The position numbers were made by a program, and so were the translations under genes. Positions 1 to 6,673 of a DNA stretch of 20,076 nucleotides are shown here, piece by piece. The stretch covers positions 1-20,076 of the forward strand of contig SFOB01000075.1 of NCBI GenBank assembly GCA_004554075.1, written 5' to 3'. Positions within the stretch are counted from its first letter, which is position 1. Every line of letters begins with the position of its first letter. Source of the stretch: Treponema sp. Its GTDB lineage: Bacteria > Spirochaetota > Spirochaetia > Treponematales > Treponemataceae. Below the pieces are notes generated by a model, which made no database searches, was not told the DNA's origin, and saw only the letters and a list, made by a program, of their open reading frames with translations.

Positions 1-656
1 GCACTGGCCGCGAGATTCCATCTGCTAAGCTTCCGGCTGATGCAGGCTGTGTAATTTCTAACGTTGGAACTGTCTGCGCTATAAGTGATGCCTTCCGTCT
101 TGGACTTCCTTTAATTGAACGTTCACTTACAATAAGCGGTGGGGCTGTTGAAAAGCCTGTAAACATCCGTGTTCCGGTGGGAACTATTGTAAGCGATTTG
201 ATGCCGGATGTTTTCAAATTGAAGGCTTCAGAAAGCACAGAGGCTACAGCTGATTCTGCCGTAAAAATCATAAGTGGTGGTCCTATGATGGGCTTTGCCA
301 TGGTTTCAGCTGATTTCCCTGTTGCAAAGGGAACAAGTGGCGTAACTTTCCTTACAGAAAAAGAAACTTTCCTCGAAGAAGAAAGTCAGTGTATTTCCTG
401 CGGTTCTTGTGTTGCAAAATGTGCTATGCGACTTTCGCCAGCCCTGATTGTTCGTGAACTTAAAGCTGGTAATCTTGAAAAGGCTAAGAGCTTTGGTCTT
501 ATGGATTGTATTGAATGCGGCTGTTGTGCTTTTGTATGTCCTGCTAAGGTAAATCTGATTCAAAGAATCCGCCTTGGTAAAGGACTTGTCCGCCAGAAGA
601 TGGCAGAAGAAAAAGCTAAGGCTGCTGCAAAAGCCGCAAAAGAAGGAGGCAAGTAA
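1..656 (+). CDS. rnfC: RnfC, electron transport complex subunit C (3' part)
   Basis: The reading frame is open to the left edge (first full codon at base 3), so only the C-terminal ~217 residues are present. It carries two four-cysteine iron-sulfur motifs: CISCGSCVAKC, then CIECGCCAFVCPAK about 38 residues later. This paired 4Fe-4S arrangement is the C-terminal ferredoxin domain of RnfC. The upstream part includes the SGG/GGPMMGFA stretch typical of the SLBB/FMN-binding region. RnfC is the peripheral subunit that exchanges electrons with NAD(H). The alanine/lysine-rich tail ends with an AAGAAGGAGG ribosome site for rnfD, and the TAA stop shares one base with the rnfD ATG. A GTG at 177 is an internal codon, not a start. 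Confidence 0.95.
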   Translation, partial: TGREIPSAKLPADAGCVISNVGTVCAISDAFRLGLPLIERSLTISGGAVEKPVNIRVPVGTIVSDLMPDVFKLKASESTEATADSAVKIISGGPMMGFAMVSADFPVAKGTSGVTFLTEKETFLEEESQCISCGSCVAKCAMRLSPALIVRELKAGNLEKAKSFGLMDCIECGCCAFVCPAKVNLIQRIRLGKGLVRQKMAEEKAKAAAKAAKEGGK

Positions 657-1645
657 TGGACAAAAAAATATTCGTTTCTTCAAGCCCTCATTTTAACTTT
701 AAATGTTCTACTCAAATGATTATGGGAACTGTGCTTATAGCACTTCTTCCTGAAATCATTATGGGTATTGTTTTATTCGGTCTGGCAGCTCTTATAAGAA
801 TTCTTGTATCAGTTGCTTCCTGTGTACTTTTTGAATTTCTTTTTCAAAAGGTAACAAAACAAAAGATTGTTATCGCAAATCTTTCTGCCTGTGTAACAGG
901 CGTTATGATGGCTCTGGTTTGTCCTCCAACAGCTCCAGTATGGATTTTTGTTGTAGGTGCCGCAGTTGCAATGATTGTTGCAAAAGGCCTTTTTGGTGGA
1001 ATCGGATCAAACGTATTTAATCCGGCTTTGACTGGACGTGCCTTTATGTTCTTAAGTTTCCCGGCTGCAATGGGAGCAAGCTGGATGACACCTAAAACTC
1101 TTGGTGGTACTCTTGATGCTGTTTCTTCTGCCACAACACTTTCTGCAATTAAGGCTGGAACTTTTGCGATTGAAGACGGAACACTATGGCAGTACTTCAT
1201 TGGTAACAGAGCTGGTTGTATTGGTGAAACTTCAGTCCTTTTAATTCTGATTTCTTTTGCCTTTCTTGCTCTGGCTCATATAATTGACTGGCGGGCTCCT
1301 GTGGCAATGGTTGGCACTGTGGCTCTCTGTTCTTTTATTGCCGGTGAAAACGTAGCTATGTCTCTTATGACCGGTGGTCTTATGTTTGGTGCTACCTTTA
1401 TGGTAACTGATTATGCTACTGCACCGATTACTAAAAAAGGCCGTCTTGTATTCGGCTTTGGATGTGGTTTAATTACTTTCCTGATCCGTAAGTTTGGAGG
1501 ATATCCGGAAGGTGTTATGTTCTCTATTTTGATTATGAACAGCGTTGCTCCTTTCCTTAATAATCTTACTGCAAGAAAGTATGGTTACGGCAAAAAGGCT
1601 GGACGTCCTGCAGATGCAGACAAAAATACAAAGGAGGCAAAGTAA
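656..1645 (+). CDS. rnfD: RnfD, membrane flavoprotein subunit
   Basis: This is a 329-residue, multi-span membrane protein of the NqrB/RnfD family. The segment S157-S158-A159-T160 lies where the family carries its covalent FMN threonine. The usual SGAT is SSAT here, but the Thr is kept. The loop GGIGSNVFNPALTGRAF (from about residue 114) is a family hallmark. The ATG overlaps the rnfC stop (TAATG), and AGGAGG sits just upstream inside rnfC. RnfD passes electrons through the membrane and is thought to form part of the ion path. Function follows from family and cluster context. Confidence 0.95.
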   Translation: MDKKIFVSSSPHFNFKCSTQMIMGTVLIALLPEIIMGIVLFGLAALIRILVSVASCVLFEFLFQKVTKQKIVIANLSACVTGVMMALVCPPTAPVWIFVVGAAVAMIVAKGLFGGIGSNVFNPALTGRAFMFLSFPAAMGASWMTPKTLGGTLDAVSSATTLSAIKAGTFAIEDGTLWQYFIGNRAGCIGETSVLLILISFAFLALAHIIDWRAPVAMVGTVALCSFIAGENVAMSLMTGGLMFGATFMVTDYATAPITKKGRLVFGFGCGLITFLIRKFGGYPEGVMFSILIMNSVAPFLNNLTARKYGYGKKAGRPADADKNTKEAK

Positions 1646-2262
1646 TGGCAGAAGTTGCTAAAAAAGAAAATGCCTGGAGCATGATAAAGCTTGGTCTCGT
1701 CCTTTGTGCCTATGCTGTTGCTGCCTGCGCTATGCTTGCTGTAGTAAATAATTTTACGGCTCCAAAAATTGCCCAGAACCAGGAAAGAAAAGTAAGCCAG
1801 GCTATGGCAGAGTTCTTCCCGGATGCTGGCCTTACCTTTGAAACAGTAAATGATTTTACTCCTCCTGTAGTTGGTGCTATTACAGTTGATGAAATGTATG
1901 TTGCAAAACGTGGTAATGAAATAGTTGGTGGTGCTGCTCAGGTAAGCGGTCCTACTTATGATCAGGGTACAATTCTTATTGGTATTAAAACTGATGGTAC
2001 CGTTACCGGTTTGAAATTCCTTAAGCTTACAGATTCACCTGGCTTTGGTCTTAAAGCAAATGATTCGACCTTTAAGTTGCCTAACGGTAAAACCTTCTAT
2101 GGTCAGTTTGAAGGAAAGAATGCAAAAGAGGGATTTGTGGCCGGCCAGAACTTTGACGCAATTTCCGGCGCTACAATTACCAGCGTTGCAGTTTCTTCAT
2201 TGATTAATGAAGGTTCCAAAAACATTTTTGCATATTTTAATCAGAAGGGGGTAGCAAAATAA
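1645..2262 (+). CDS. rnfG: RnfG, FMN-binding subunit
   Basis: This 205-residue protein has one N-terminal membrane helix (about residues 14-35) and a soluble FMN-binding domain facing outward. The flavinylation motif is clear: D171-A-I-S-G-A-T177, where T177 is the expected phosphoester-linked FMN site. The substrate-like region around LKLTDSPGFG also matches the family. The start is fixed by the one-base TAATG overlap with rnfD and by AAGGAGG at 1630-1636. Covalent flavinylation of RnfG and RnfD needs an ApbE transferase, which is not in this window. Confidence 0.95.
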   Translation: MAEVAKKENAWSMIKLGLVLCAYAVAACAMLAVVNNFTAPKIAQNQERKVSQAMAEFFPDAGLTFETVNDFTPPVVGAITVDEMYVAKRGNEIVGGAAQVSGPTYDQGTILIGIKTDGTVTGLKFLKLTDSPGFGLKANDSTFKLPNGKTFYGQFEGKNAKEGFVAGQNFDAISGATITSVAVSSLINEGSKNIFAYFNQKGVAK

Positions 2263-2951
2263 TGGCAAACTCAAAATTGAAAACCTTTACAAATGGTTTC
2301 CTGCGTGAAAATCCTCTTCTTGTTTTGAATATTGGTTTGTGTTCATCTCTTGGTGTAACAACAAGTATTTTCAACGGAATCGGTATGGGAATTGGTATGA
2401 CCTTCGTACTTGTTATGAGTGAAATCGTAATTTCTATTTTCAGAAAACTGATTCCTTCTGCAATCCGTCTTCCAATCTTCATTACTGTAATTGCAGCCTT
2501 TACTACAATAGTACAGCTGGTTTTGAATGCTTATGTAGAATCTCTTTACAACGCCCTTGGAGTTTTCATTCCTCTTATCGTTGTAAACTGTATCATCATG
2601 GGCCGTGTAGAAGCCTTTGCTTCTAAGAACAAACTCGGTGACTGTGTACTCGACGGTCTTGGAATGGGAATCGGTTATACAATCGTTCTTGTTGCAATTT
2701 CTCTGATTCGTGAGCTGCTTGGCGGCGGTACACTGTTTGCAGGAACAGCCCTTAAGATTGATATTATTCCAGAATCCTTCAGAATCGGAATCTTTAATTC
2801 AGCTCCAGGCGGCTTCCTTGTATTTGGTATTCTTGCTGCCTGTCTTCAGGCTTATAAACAGTATCAGAAGAATAAGGCTGATCAGGCAGAAATTGCTGCA
2901 ATGAAAGAAGCTGAAAAGCCTTCTGAAACTCCTGAGGGAGGTGACAAATAA
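2262..2951 (+). CDS. rnfE: RnfE, membrane subunit
   Basis: A 229-residue integral membrane protein of the RnfE/NqrD family with about six helices. C27 (NIGLCSSLG) and C110 (VVNCIIMGR) are in the positions that, in the related Nqr/Rnf structures, hold a membrane-embedded [2Fe-2S] cluster shared with RnfA/NqrE. The segment NCIIMGRVEAFASKN is a family signature. The charged tail after the last helix (residues ~195-229) is cytosolic and poorly conserved. The ATG overlaps the rnfG stop (TAATG), with AAGGGGG upstream. Confidence 0.94.
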   Translation: MANSKLKTFTNGFLRENPLLVLNIGLCSSLGVTTSIFNGIGMGIGMTFVLVMSEIVISIFRKLIPSAIRLPIFITVIAAFTTIVQLVLNAYVESLYNALGVFIPLIVVNCIIMGRVEAFASKNKLGDCVLDGLGMGIGYTIVLVAISLIRELLGGGTLFAGTALKIDIIPESFRIGIFNSAPGGFLVFGILAACLQAYKQYQKNKADQAEIAAMKEAEKPSETPEGGDK

Positions 2952-3526
2952 TGGAAACAATCAAACTTTTTATAAAATCTGCACTTATTGATAATGTTGT
3001 ATTTATCCAGTACCTCGCAATCTGTCCATTTATTGGTATGACAAACGATACTGAAAAAGCAACCGGAATGGGCTTAGCAACAACTTTCGTAATCATGCTG
3101 GCAACTGCCGTTACCTGGCCGCTTTATAAGCTTGTTATGGTTCCGCTTGGACTTGAATTCTTACAGACACTTTTCTTCATTCTTGTAATTGCTTCACTTG
3201 TACAGCTTGTTGAATTCTTCCTTAAGAAAATGTCACCGGGTTTGTATAACGCAATGGGTGTTTATCTTGCTTTGATTACAACTAACTGTGCCGTACTTGG
3301 TATTACAATCAACTGTATTGGTAAGAACTACAACTACGTTCAGAGTCTTGTTTATGCCTTTGGTTCTGCTATGGGCTTCTTGATTTCTATGGTAATCATG
3401 AGTGGTGTAAGAAGCCGTGTAAAAACTGCTGCAATTCCAAAAGCATTCCAGGGAACACCGATTCTCTATATCTGTGCAAGTCTTTTGAGTCTGGCTTTCT
3501 TAGGCTTCAAAGGTCTTATTAAATAA
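2951..3526 (+). CDS. rnfA: RnfA, membrane subunit
   Basis: A 191-residue six-helix membrane protein of the RnfA/NqrE family. C25 (YLAICPFIG) and C113 (TTNCAVLGI) are the counterpart iron-sulfur ligands to those in RnfE; the two proteins form a pseudo-symmetric, inverted pair. The length matches the family (about 190). The start is set by the TAATG overlap with rnfE and by GAGGGAGG in the rnfE tail. It acts in the inner membrane as part of the electron path between the RnfB side and the RnfD/RnfG flavins. Confidence 0.95.
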   Translation: METIKLFIKSALIDNVVFIQYLAICPFIGMTNDTEKATGMGLATTFVIMLATAVTWPLYKLVMVPLGLEFLQTLFFILVIASLVQLVEFFLKKMSPGLYNAMGVYLALITTNCAVLGITINCIGKNYNYVQSLVYAFGSAMGFLISMVIMSGVRSRVKTAAIPKAFQGTPILYICASLLSLAFLGFKGLIK

Positions 3527-3539
3527 GGGAGGGCGAGAA

Positions 3540-4337
3540 ATGAATACAATTATCTATACAATAATAGTTGCTGCAATTATCGCCATCCTGCTAGGTATTC
3601 TGCTTGGTCTTTTCAAAAAGATTTTCCATGTTGATACTGATCCAAAAGTTCAGCTTGTGCGAGATGCTTTAAGCGGAGCAAACTGTGGTGGATGTGGTCT
3701 TGCTGGTTGTGATGCTTTTGCAAGCGCAGTCGTAAAAGGTGATGCACCGACTAATGGTTGTGTTGCCGGTGGTGCTGACTGTGCCTCAAAAGTTGCTGCA
3801 ATTCTTGGACAGGCTGGGGTAGAGGTAAAACCTAAAGTAGCTTTCCTTGCATGTGCCGGTTCAAAAGACTGTGCTCAGGATAAGGCTGAATATATTGGAA
3901 TGAAAACCTGTAAGGCTGCACAGCTTACAATGAATGGTACAAAAAAATGTGCCTTTGGTTGTATCGGCTTTGGTGACTGCGTTAAGGTTTGTCCATTCGG
4001 CGCTTTATACATGGGAGAAGACGGACTTCCAAAGGTAAATAAATCAAAATGTGTAGCCTGTGGAAAATGTGCTGCTGCTTGTCCTAAAAAACTCTTTAAG
4101 TTTATTGATGCTGATACAAAGGGTGCAATCGGCGTTTGTTCTAACAAGAGCGACAATAAGGTGCAGATCCGCAAGGACTGTACAAAAGGCTGCTTTAAGT
4201 GTGGAATGTGTGCACGTAAGTGTCCGGAGCAGGCAATTGATGTTTCTTCTGGTTTGCCGGTTATCGACTACACAAAATGTACCAGCTGCGGAACCTGCGT
4301 AAGCGCATGTGTGGATAAGGTTCTGGTACTTCTTTAA
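3540..4337 (+). CDS. rnfB: RnfB, multi-cluster ferredoxin-oxidising subunit
   Basis: A 265-residue protein with an N-terminal membrane helix (about 4-25). A Fe-S domain follows, with C49, C52, C57 and C74 (NCGGCGLAGC). After it come four ferredoxin-like cysteine groups: C137/C141/C147/C151, C171/C174/C177/C181, C214-C228 and C247/C250/C253/C257. RnfB is the cytoplasmic entry point for electrons from reduced ferredoxin. The last cluster lacks the usual CP proline (SACVDK), which is tolerated in this family. It is the only Rnf gene here with a spacer before it (13 bp), and that spacer holds GGGAGG. Confidence 0.95.
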   Translation: MNTIIYTIIVAAIIAILLGILLGLFKKIFHVDTDPKVQLVRDALSGANCGGCGLAGCDAFASAVVKGDAPTNGCVAGGADCASKVAAILGQAGVEVKPKVAFLACAGSKDCAQDKAEYIGMKTCKAAQLTMNGTKKCAFGCIGFGDCVKVCPFGALYMGEDGLPKVNKSKCVACGKCAAACPKKLFKFIDADTKGAIGVCSNKSDNKVQIRKDCTKGCFKCGMCARKCPEQAIDVSSGLPVIDYTKCTSCGTCVSACVDKVLVLL

Positions 4338-4366
4338 TTTGTAAATCCATAAGGAGGATATATATT

Positions 4367-5704
4367 ATGGAAAAGTTTTTTAAGTTACAGGAAAGAAATA
4401 CAACAGTTTCAAAAGAAATTGTTGGTGGTATCACAACTTTCCTTGCTATGGCTTACATTCTTGCTGTAAACCCAAGCATTCTTTCCGCTTCTGGAATGAG
4501 CTGGGGTGCAGTATTCACAGCCACAGCACTTTCAGCTGCCATCGCTACTTTAGTAATGGCATTCTGCGCAAACCTTCCTGTTGCTCTTGCACCAGGACTT
4601 GGTCTTAACGCTTTCTTTACATACACAGTAGTTCTGGGTATGGGATGTTCTTTCCAGCTTGCACTTACTGCAGTTCTTCTGGAAGGTATTCTCTTCATTA
4701 TCCTTTCTCTCTGTGGTGTTCGTGAAGCAATCATCAAGTCAATTCCAGAAGGTCTTAAAAAGGCAGTTGCTGTAGGTATTGGTCTTTTCATTGCTATCAT
4801 CGGTCTTGCTAATGCTGGTATCGTTTCTACAGAAACTGGTACTCTTATTGGTTTTGTAAACTTCACAATGGCTAATAAGGCTGCTATTGTTGCTGTAATT
4901 GGTCTTATTCTTACAATCGTTCTTTATACTCTTAAAGTACCAGGAGCAATCCTTATTGGTATTATTGTTACAACAATTATTGGTATTCCATTCGGTGTAA
5001 CAACAATTCCAGAAAACTTCAAACCATTCTCAACTCCATCTGCACCACATTTCTTTGCATTTGATTTCAAGGGAATTTGTATGACAACTGCAGGTAAGTT
5101 CTCATTTGCAGTTCTTGGACAGTTCATTGTAATTTTCATTACTTTCCTTTTCACAGACTTGTTCGATACAATCGGAACTCTTCTTGGTGTTGCAGAGCAG
5201 GGTAACCTTAAAGATGCTAACGGTGAAGTTCAGAATGTAAAGGGTGCTCTTCTTGCTGATGCTGTTGGTACAGCAGTAGGTGCTTGTCTTGGTACTTCAA
5301 CAGTAACATCATTTGTTGAATCATCTTCTGGTGTTGCAGCCGGTGCCCGCACAGGTCTTGCTTCTGTTACAACAGGAATTCTCTTCCTCGTTGCATTGTT
5401 CCTTAGCCCATTGTTCTTCCTCATCCCATCTGCTGCTACAGCTCCTGCTTTGATCTTCGTTGGATATTTGATGATGAAGTCTGTTGTAGATATCAAGTTT
5501 GATGATCCAACAGAAGGTATTCCTGCATTCATCACAATCATGACAATGCCATTCTCTTACTCAATTGCTAAGGGTATTCAGTGGGGTATCATTTCTTACG
5601 TAATCGCTAAGTGCGCTGGTAAGAAGGTAAAAGATATTCCAGTTGTTACATGGATTCTCGCAGTAATCTTCGTTGCTGATATTATCTTTGAGGCTTTGAA
5701 GTAG
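4367..5704 (+). CDS. NCS2 family purine permease (AzgA/PbuG-like)
   Basis: A 445-residue, 12-14 helix transporter. The opening (FKLQERNTTVSKEIVGGITT), APGLGLNAFF (residues 75-84) and TDLFDTIGTLLGVAEQ (263-278) are hallmarks of the AzgA/PbuG/GhxP branch of NCS2. This branch takes up hypoxanthine, guanine, adenine or xanthine with protons. The ESSSGVAAGARTG stretch (318-330) belongs to the substrate site. It lies 29 bp behind rnfB with a strong AAGGAGG (4350-4356), so it may be read from the rnf transcript. The hairpin plus T-run at 5757-5791 probably ends the transcript. The exact purine cannot be told from sequence alone. Confidence 0.9.
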   Translation: MEKFFKLQERNTTVSKEIVGGITTFLAMAYILAVNPSILSASGMSWGAVFTATALSAAIATLVMAFCANLPVALAPGLGLNAFFTYTVVLGMGCSFQLALTAVLLEGILFIILSLCGVREAIIKSIPEGLKKAVAVGIGLFIAIIGLANAGIVSTETGTLIGFVNFTMANKAAIVAVIGLILTIVLYTLKVPGAILIGIIVTTIIGIPFGVTTIPENFKPFSTPSAPHFFAFDFKGICMTTAGKFSFAVLGQFIVIFITFLFTDLFDTIGTLLGVAEQGNLKDANGEVQNVKGALLADAVGTAVGACLGTSTVTSFVESSSGVAAGARTGLASVTTGILFLVALFLSPLFFLIPSAATAPALIFVGYLMMKSVVDIKFDDPTEGIPAFITIMTMPFSYSIAKGIQWGIISYVIAKCAGKKVKDIPVVTWILAVIFVADIIFEALK

Positions 5705-5756
5705 GAAATTACTGTTAAATAAAGATTCCCCGGTCGAGCCGGGGAATGACACTTAT

Positions 5757-5791
5757 TGTCATGCTCGGGCTTGATCCGGGCATCTTTTTTT
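5757..5791 (+). terminator. Probable rho-independent terminator of the permease
   Basis: The stem ATGCTCGG (5761-5768)/CCGGGCAT (5776-5783) contains one T-G wobble and a 7-nt loop. It is followed at once by C and seven T residues (5785-5791). It is built from repeat unit 2 and lies 53 bp past the permease stop codon. Confidence 0.55.
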
Positions 5792-5867
5792 ATGTCATGC
5801 TGAACTTGTTTCAGCATCTATTAATGAGATCCCGAACCTTCGCAGCATAGCTGCTCGGAGACTCGCT

Positions 5868-5892
5868 AAAAACAGTCCACTGGACTGTTTTT
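5868..5892. terminator. Perfect A-tract/T-tract palindrome, possible bidirectional terminator
   Basis: AAAAACAGTCCA (5868-5879) and TGGACTGTTTTT (5881-5892) are exact reverse complements around one base. On either strand this gives a stem ending in five T residues, which suits stopping both the + strand permease transcript and the - strand leuD transcript. It sits inside repeat unit 4, so it may only be part of the repeat. Confidence 0.4.
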
Positions 5893-5942
5893 GCCCTGCT
5901 TACGCAGTGCCACTCCCTAAGTTCGGGATGACAGTTATTTGT

Positions 5943-6418
5943 TTATTTCGCAAACAATGCCTTTTCAGCATCATCTACAGTAAACTGATAGCTCTTTGAA
6001 AGACTTCCTGCAATCAGTTTTACCTTTGCAGTACCATCATCATTCAAAACTACCTTACATTCTGTATCTTTGTCGCCAAATGTGCGGAACATATCTGCAA
6101 GTGATTTTCTATCAATTTCGATTGCCATAAGATTGTTGGCAAACATATCTTTACGGAATGTTTTTGCAAAAGTTGGAGCAACTACTGTATTAATGCCGTT
6201 TACTTCAAGAGCCCATGGTGCATGTTCACTTTCTGAACCACAACCAAAGTTTTCCTTTGTAATAATTACCTTTTTACCAGCAATATCGCTTTTTGGATTA
6301 AAGCCTTCAATTTTTAAATTTTCAAAATTTTCCAATTAATATAATTTGCAGCAATGATTTCGTCAGTGTTAATATCTGACCTATCAAGAAAAAGAACAGG
6401 ACCAGCAAATGTCTTCAT
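5943..6418 (-). pseudogene. leuD: Broken leuD-like gene (3-isopropylmalate dehydratase small subunit)
   Basis: Read leftward from an ATG at 6418 (GGAG upstream), the sequence gives MKTFAGPVLFLDRSDINTDE followed by IIAANYI, the usual LeuD start. That frame then runs into a stop at 6317-6319. The rest of the protein (130 residues, including KIEGFNPKSD, NFGCGSESEHAPWALEV and INTVVAPTFAKTFRKD) lies in another frame, beginning about 6335. Joining the parts leaves roughly 8-10 family residues missing, so this is a small deletion plus frameshift, not simple slippage. The conserved GCGSSREHAP is GCGSESEHAP, so the usual active-site Arg is absent. No leuC lies beside it: the upstream neighbour is a divergent GH31 gene. 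LeuD normally forms a heterodimer with LeuC in leucine synthesis. This copy is unlikely to work. Confidence 0.8.
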
Positions 6419-6673
6419 TTTAATTTTTCTCCAGTTTTTATACCCCGAATTCGGTTTTGTTATAGATATATTATATACCTATTTAAAATATAACATTAAA
6501 ATGGTCAAAAAGATAGTACTTTTTCCTACAAAATTAGAACAATTTTGTTTATAGAAAAATACAGTAAATGTACTATGTTTATACAGTGCAAATTTCAATA
6601 TAGGTGTTATAATATAATGAAAACGTTGTAGTTTAATACAACGAAAAAAAAAACTATAAGGATAGGACAGTTT
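6419..6673. other. Divergent intergenic region between leuD remnant and GH31 gene
   Basis: 255 AT-rich bases with no convincing ORF. On the leuD side are GGAG (6429-6432), a 10-bp palindrome CCGAATTCGG (6445-6454) and a TATAAT box on the - strand (6475-6470), with no -35 at proper spacing. The GH31 side holds the promoter and inverted repeat listed separately. Nothing else is visible in 6510-6600. Confidence 0.5.
6605..6643 (+). promoter_or_regulatory. GH31 promoter (extended -10) with inverted repeat at the start point
   Basis: TGTTATAAT (6605-6613) is an extended -10; a second TATAAT overlaps it at 6613-6618. No good -35 is seen, which fits an extended -10. Directly downstream, where transcription should begin, is CGTTGTA (6624-6630)-GTTTAA-TACAACG (6637-6643), an exact 7-bp inverted repeat that could bind a repressor. 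AAGGATAGG (6658-6666) is the ribosome site. Confidence 0.5.

Larger units (their letters stand above)
5724..5933. repeat. Mosaic of four TGTCAT-type palindromic repeat units
   Basis: This block fills the convergent gap between the permease and leuD. Four palindromes follow one another. Unit 1 (5724-5751): arms ATTCCCCGG/CCGGGGAAT, loop TCGAG. Unit 2 (5757-5784): ATGCTCGG/CCGGGCAT. Unit 3 (5793-5818): ATGCTGAA/TTCAGCAT. Unit 4 (5828-5933): ATCCCGAAC (5829-5837)/GTTCGGGAT (5921-5929), with about 83 bp inside. Read in the proper direction each unit begins TGTCAT and ends GATC or ATC, so they look like divergent copies of one element in order -, +, +, -. Unit 4 holds further hairpins GCAGC-ATA-GCTGC and 5868-5892. 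Similar-looking palindromes are scattered in many bacterial genomes. Confidence 0.75.

Noticed and set aside
306..683. Long antisense ORFs opposite rnfC and other genes
   Set aside because: They are mirror frames of well-supported genes with low-complexity or Cys/Phe-rich products and no ribosome sites.
4338..4366. Purine riboswitch before the NCS2 permease
   Set aside because: The gap is only 29 bp and holds just a ribosome site.
5724..5933. CRISPR array or tRNA-like structures in the repeat block
   Set aside because: The units differ in stem sequence, alternate in orientation and have no regular spacers; no anticodon or acceptor pattern is present.
5943..6335. An intact 130-residue LeuD-like protein
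   Set aside because: The missing LeuD N terminus is found directly upstream in another frame with its own ATG and ribosome site, so the gene is broken, not short.
6503..6508. TTGACC on the - strand as the -35 of the leuD promoter
   Set aside because: It is 27 bp from the TATAAT at 6475-6470, too far for a normal promoter.
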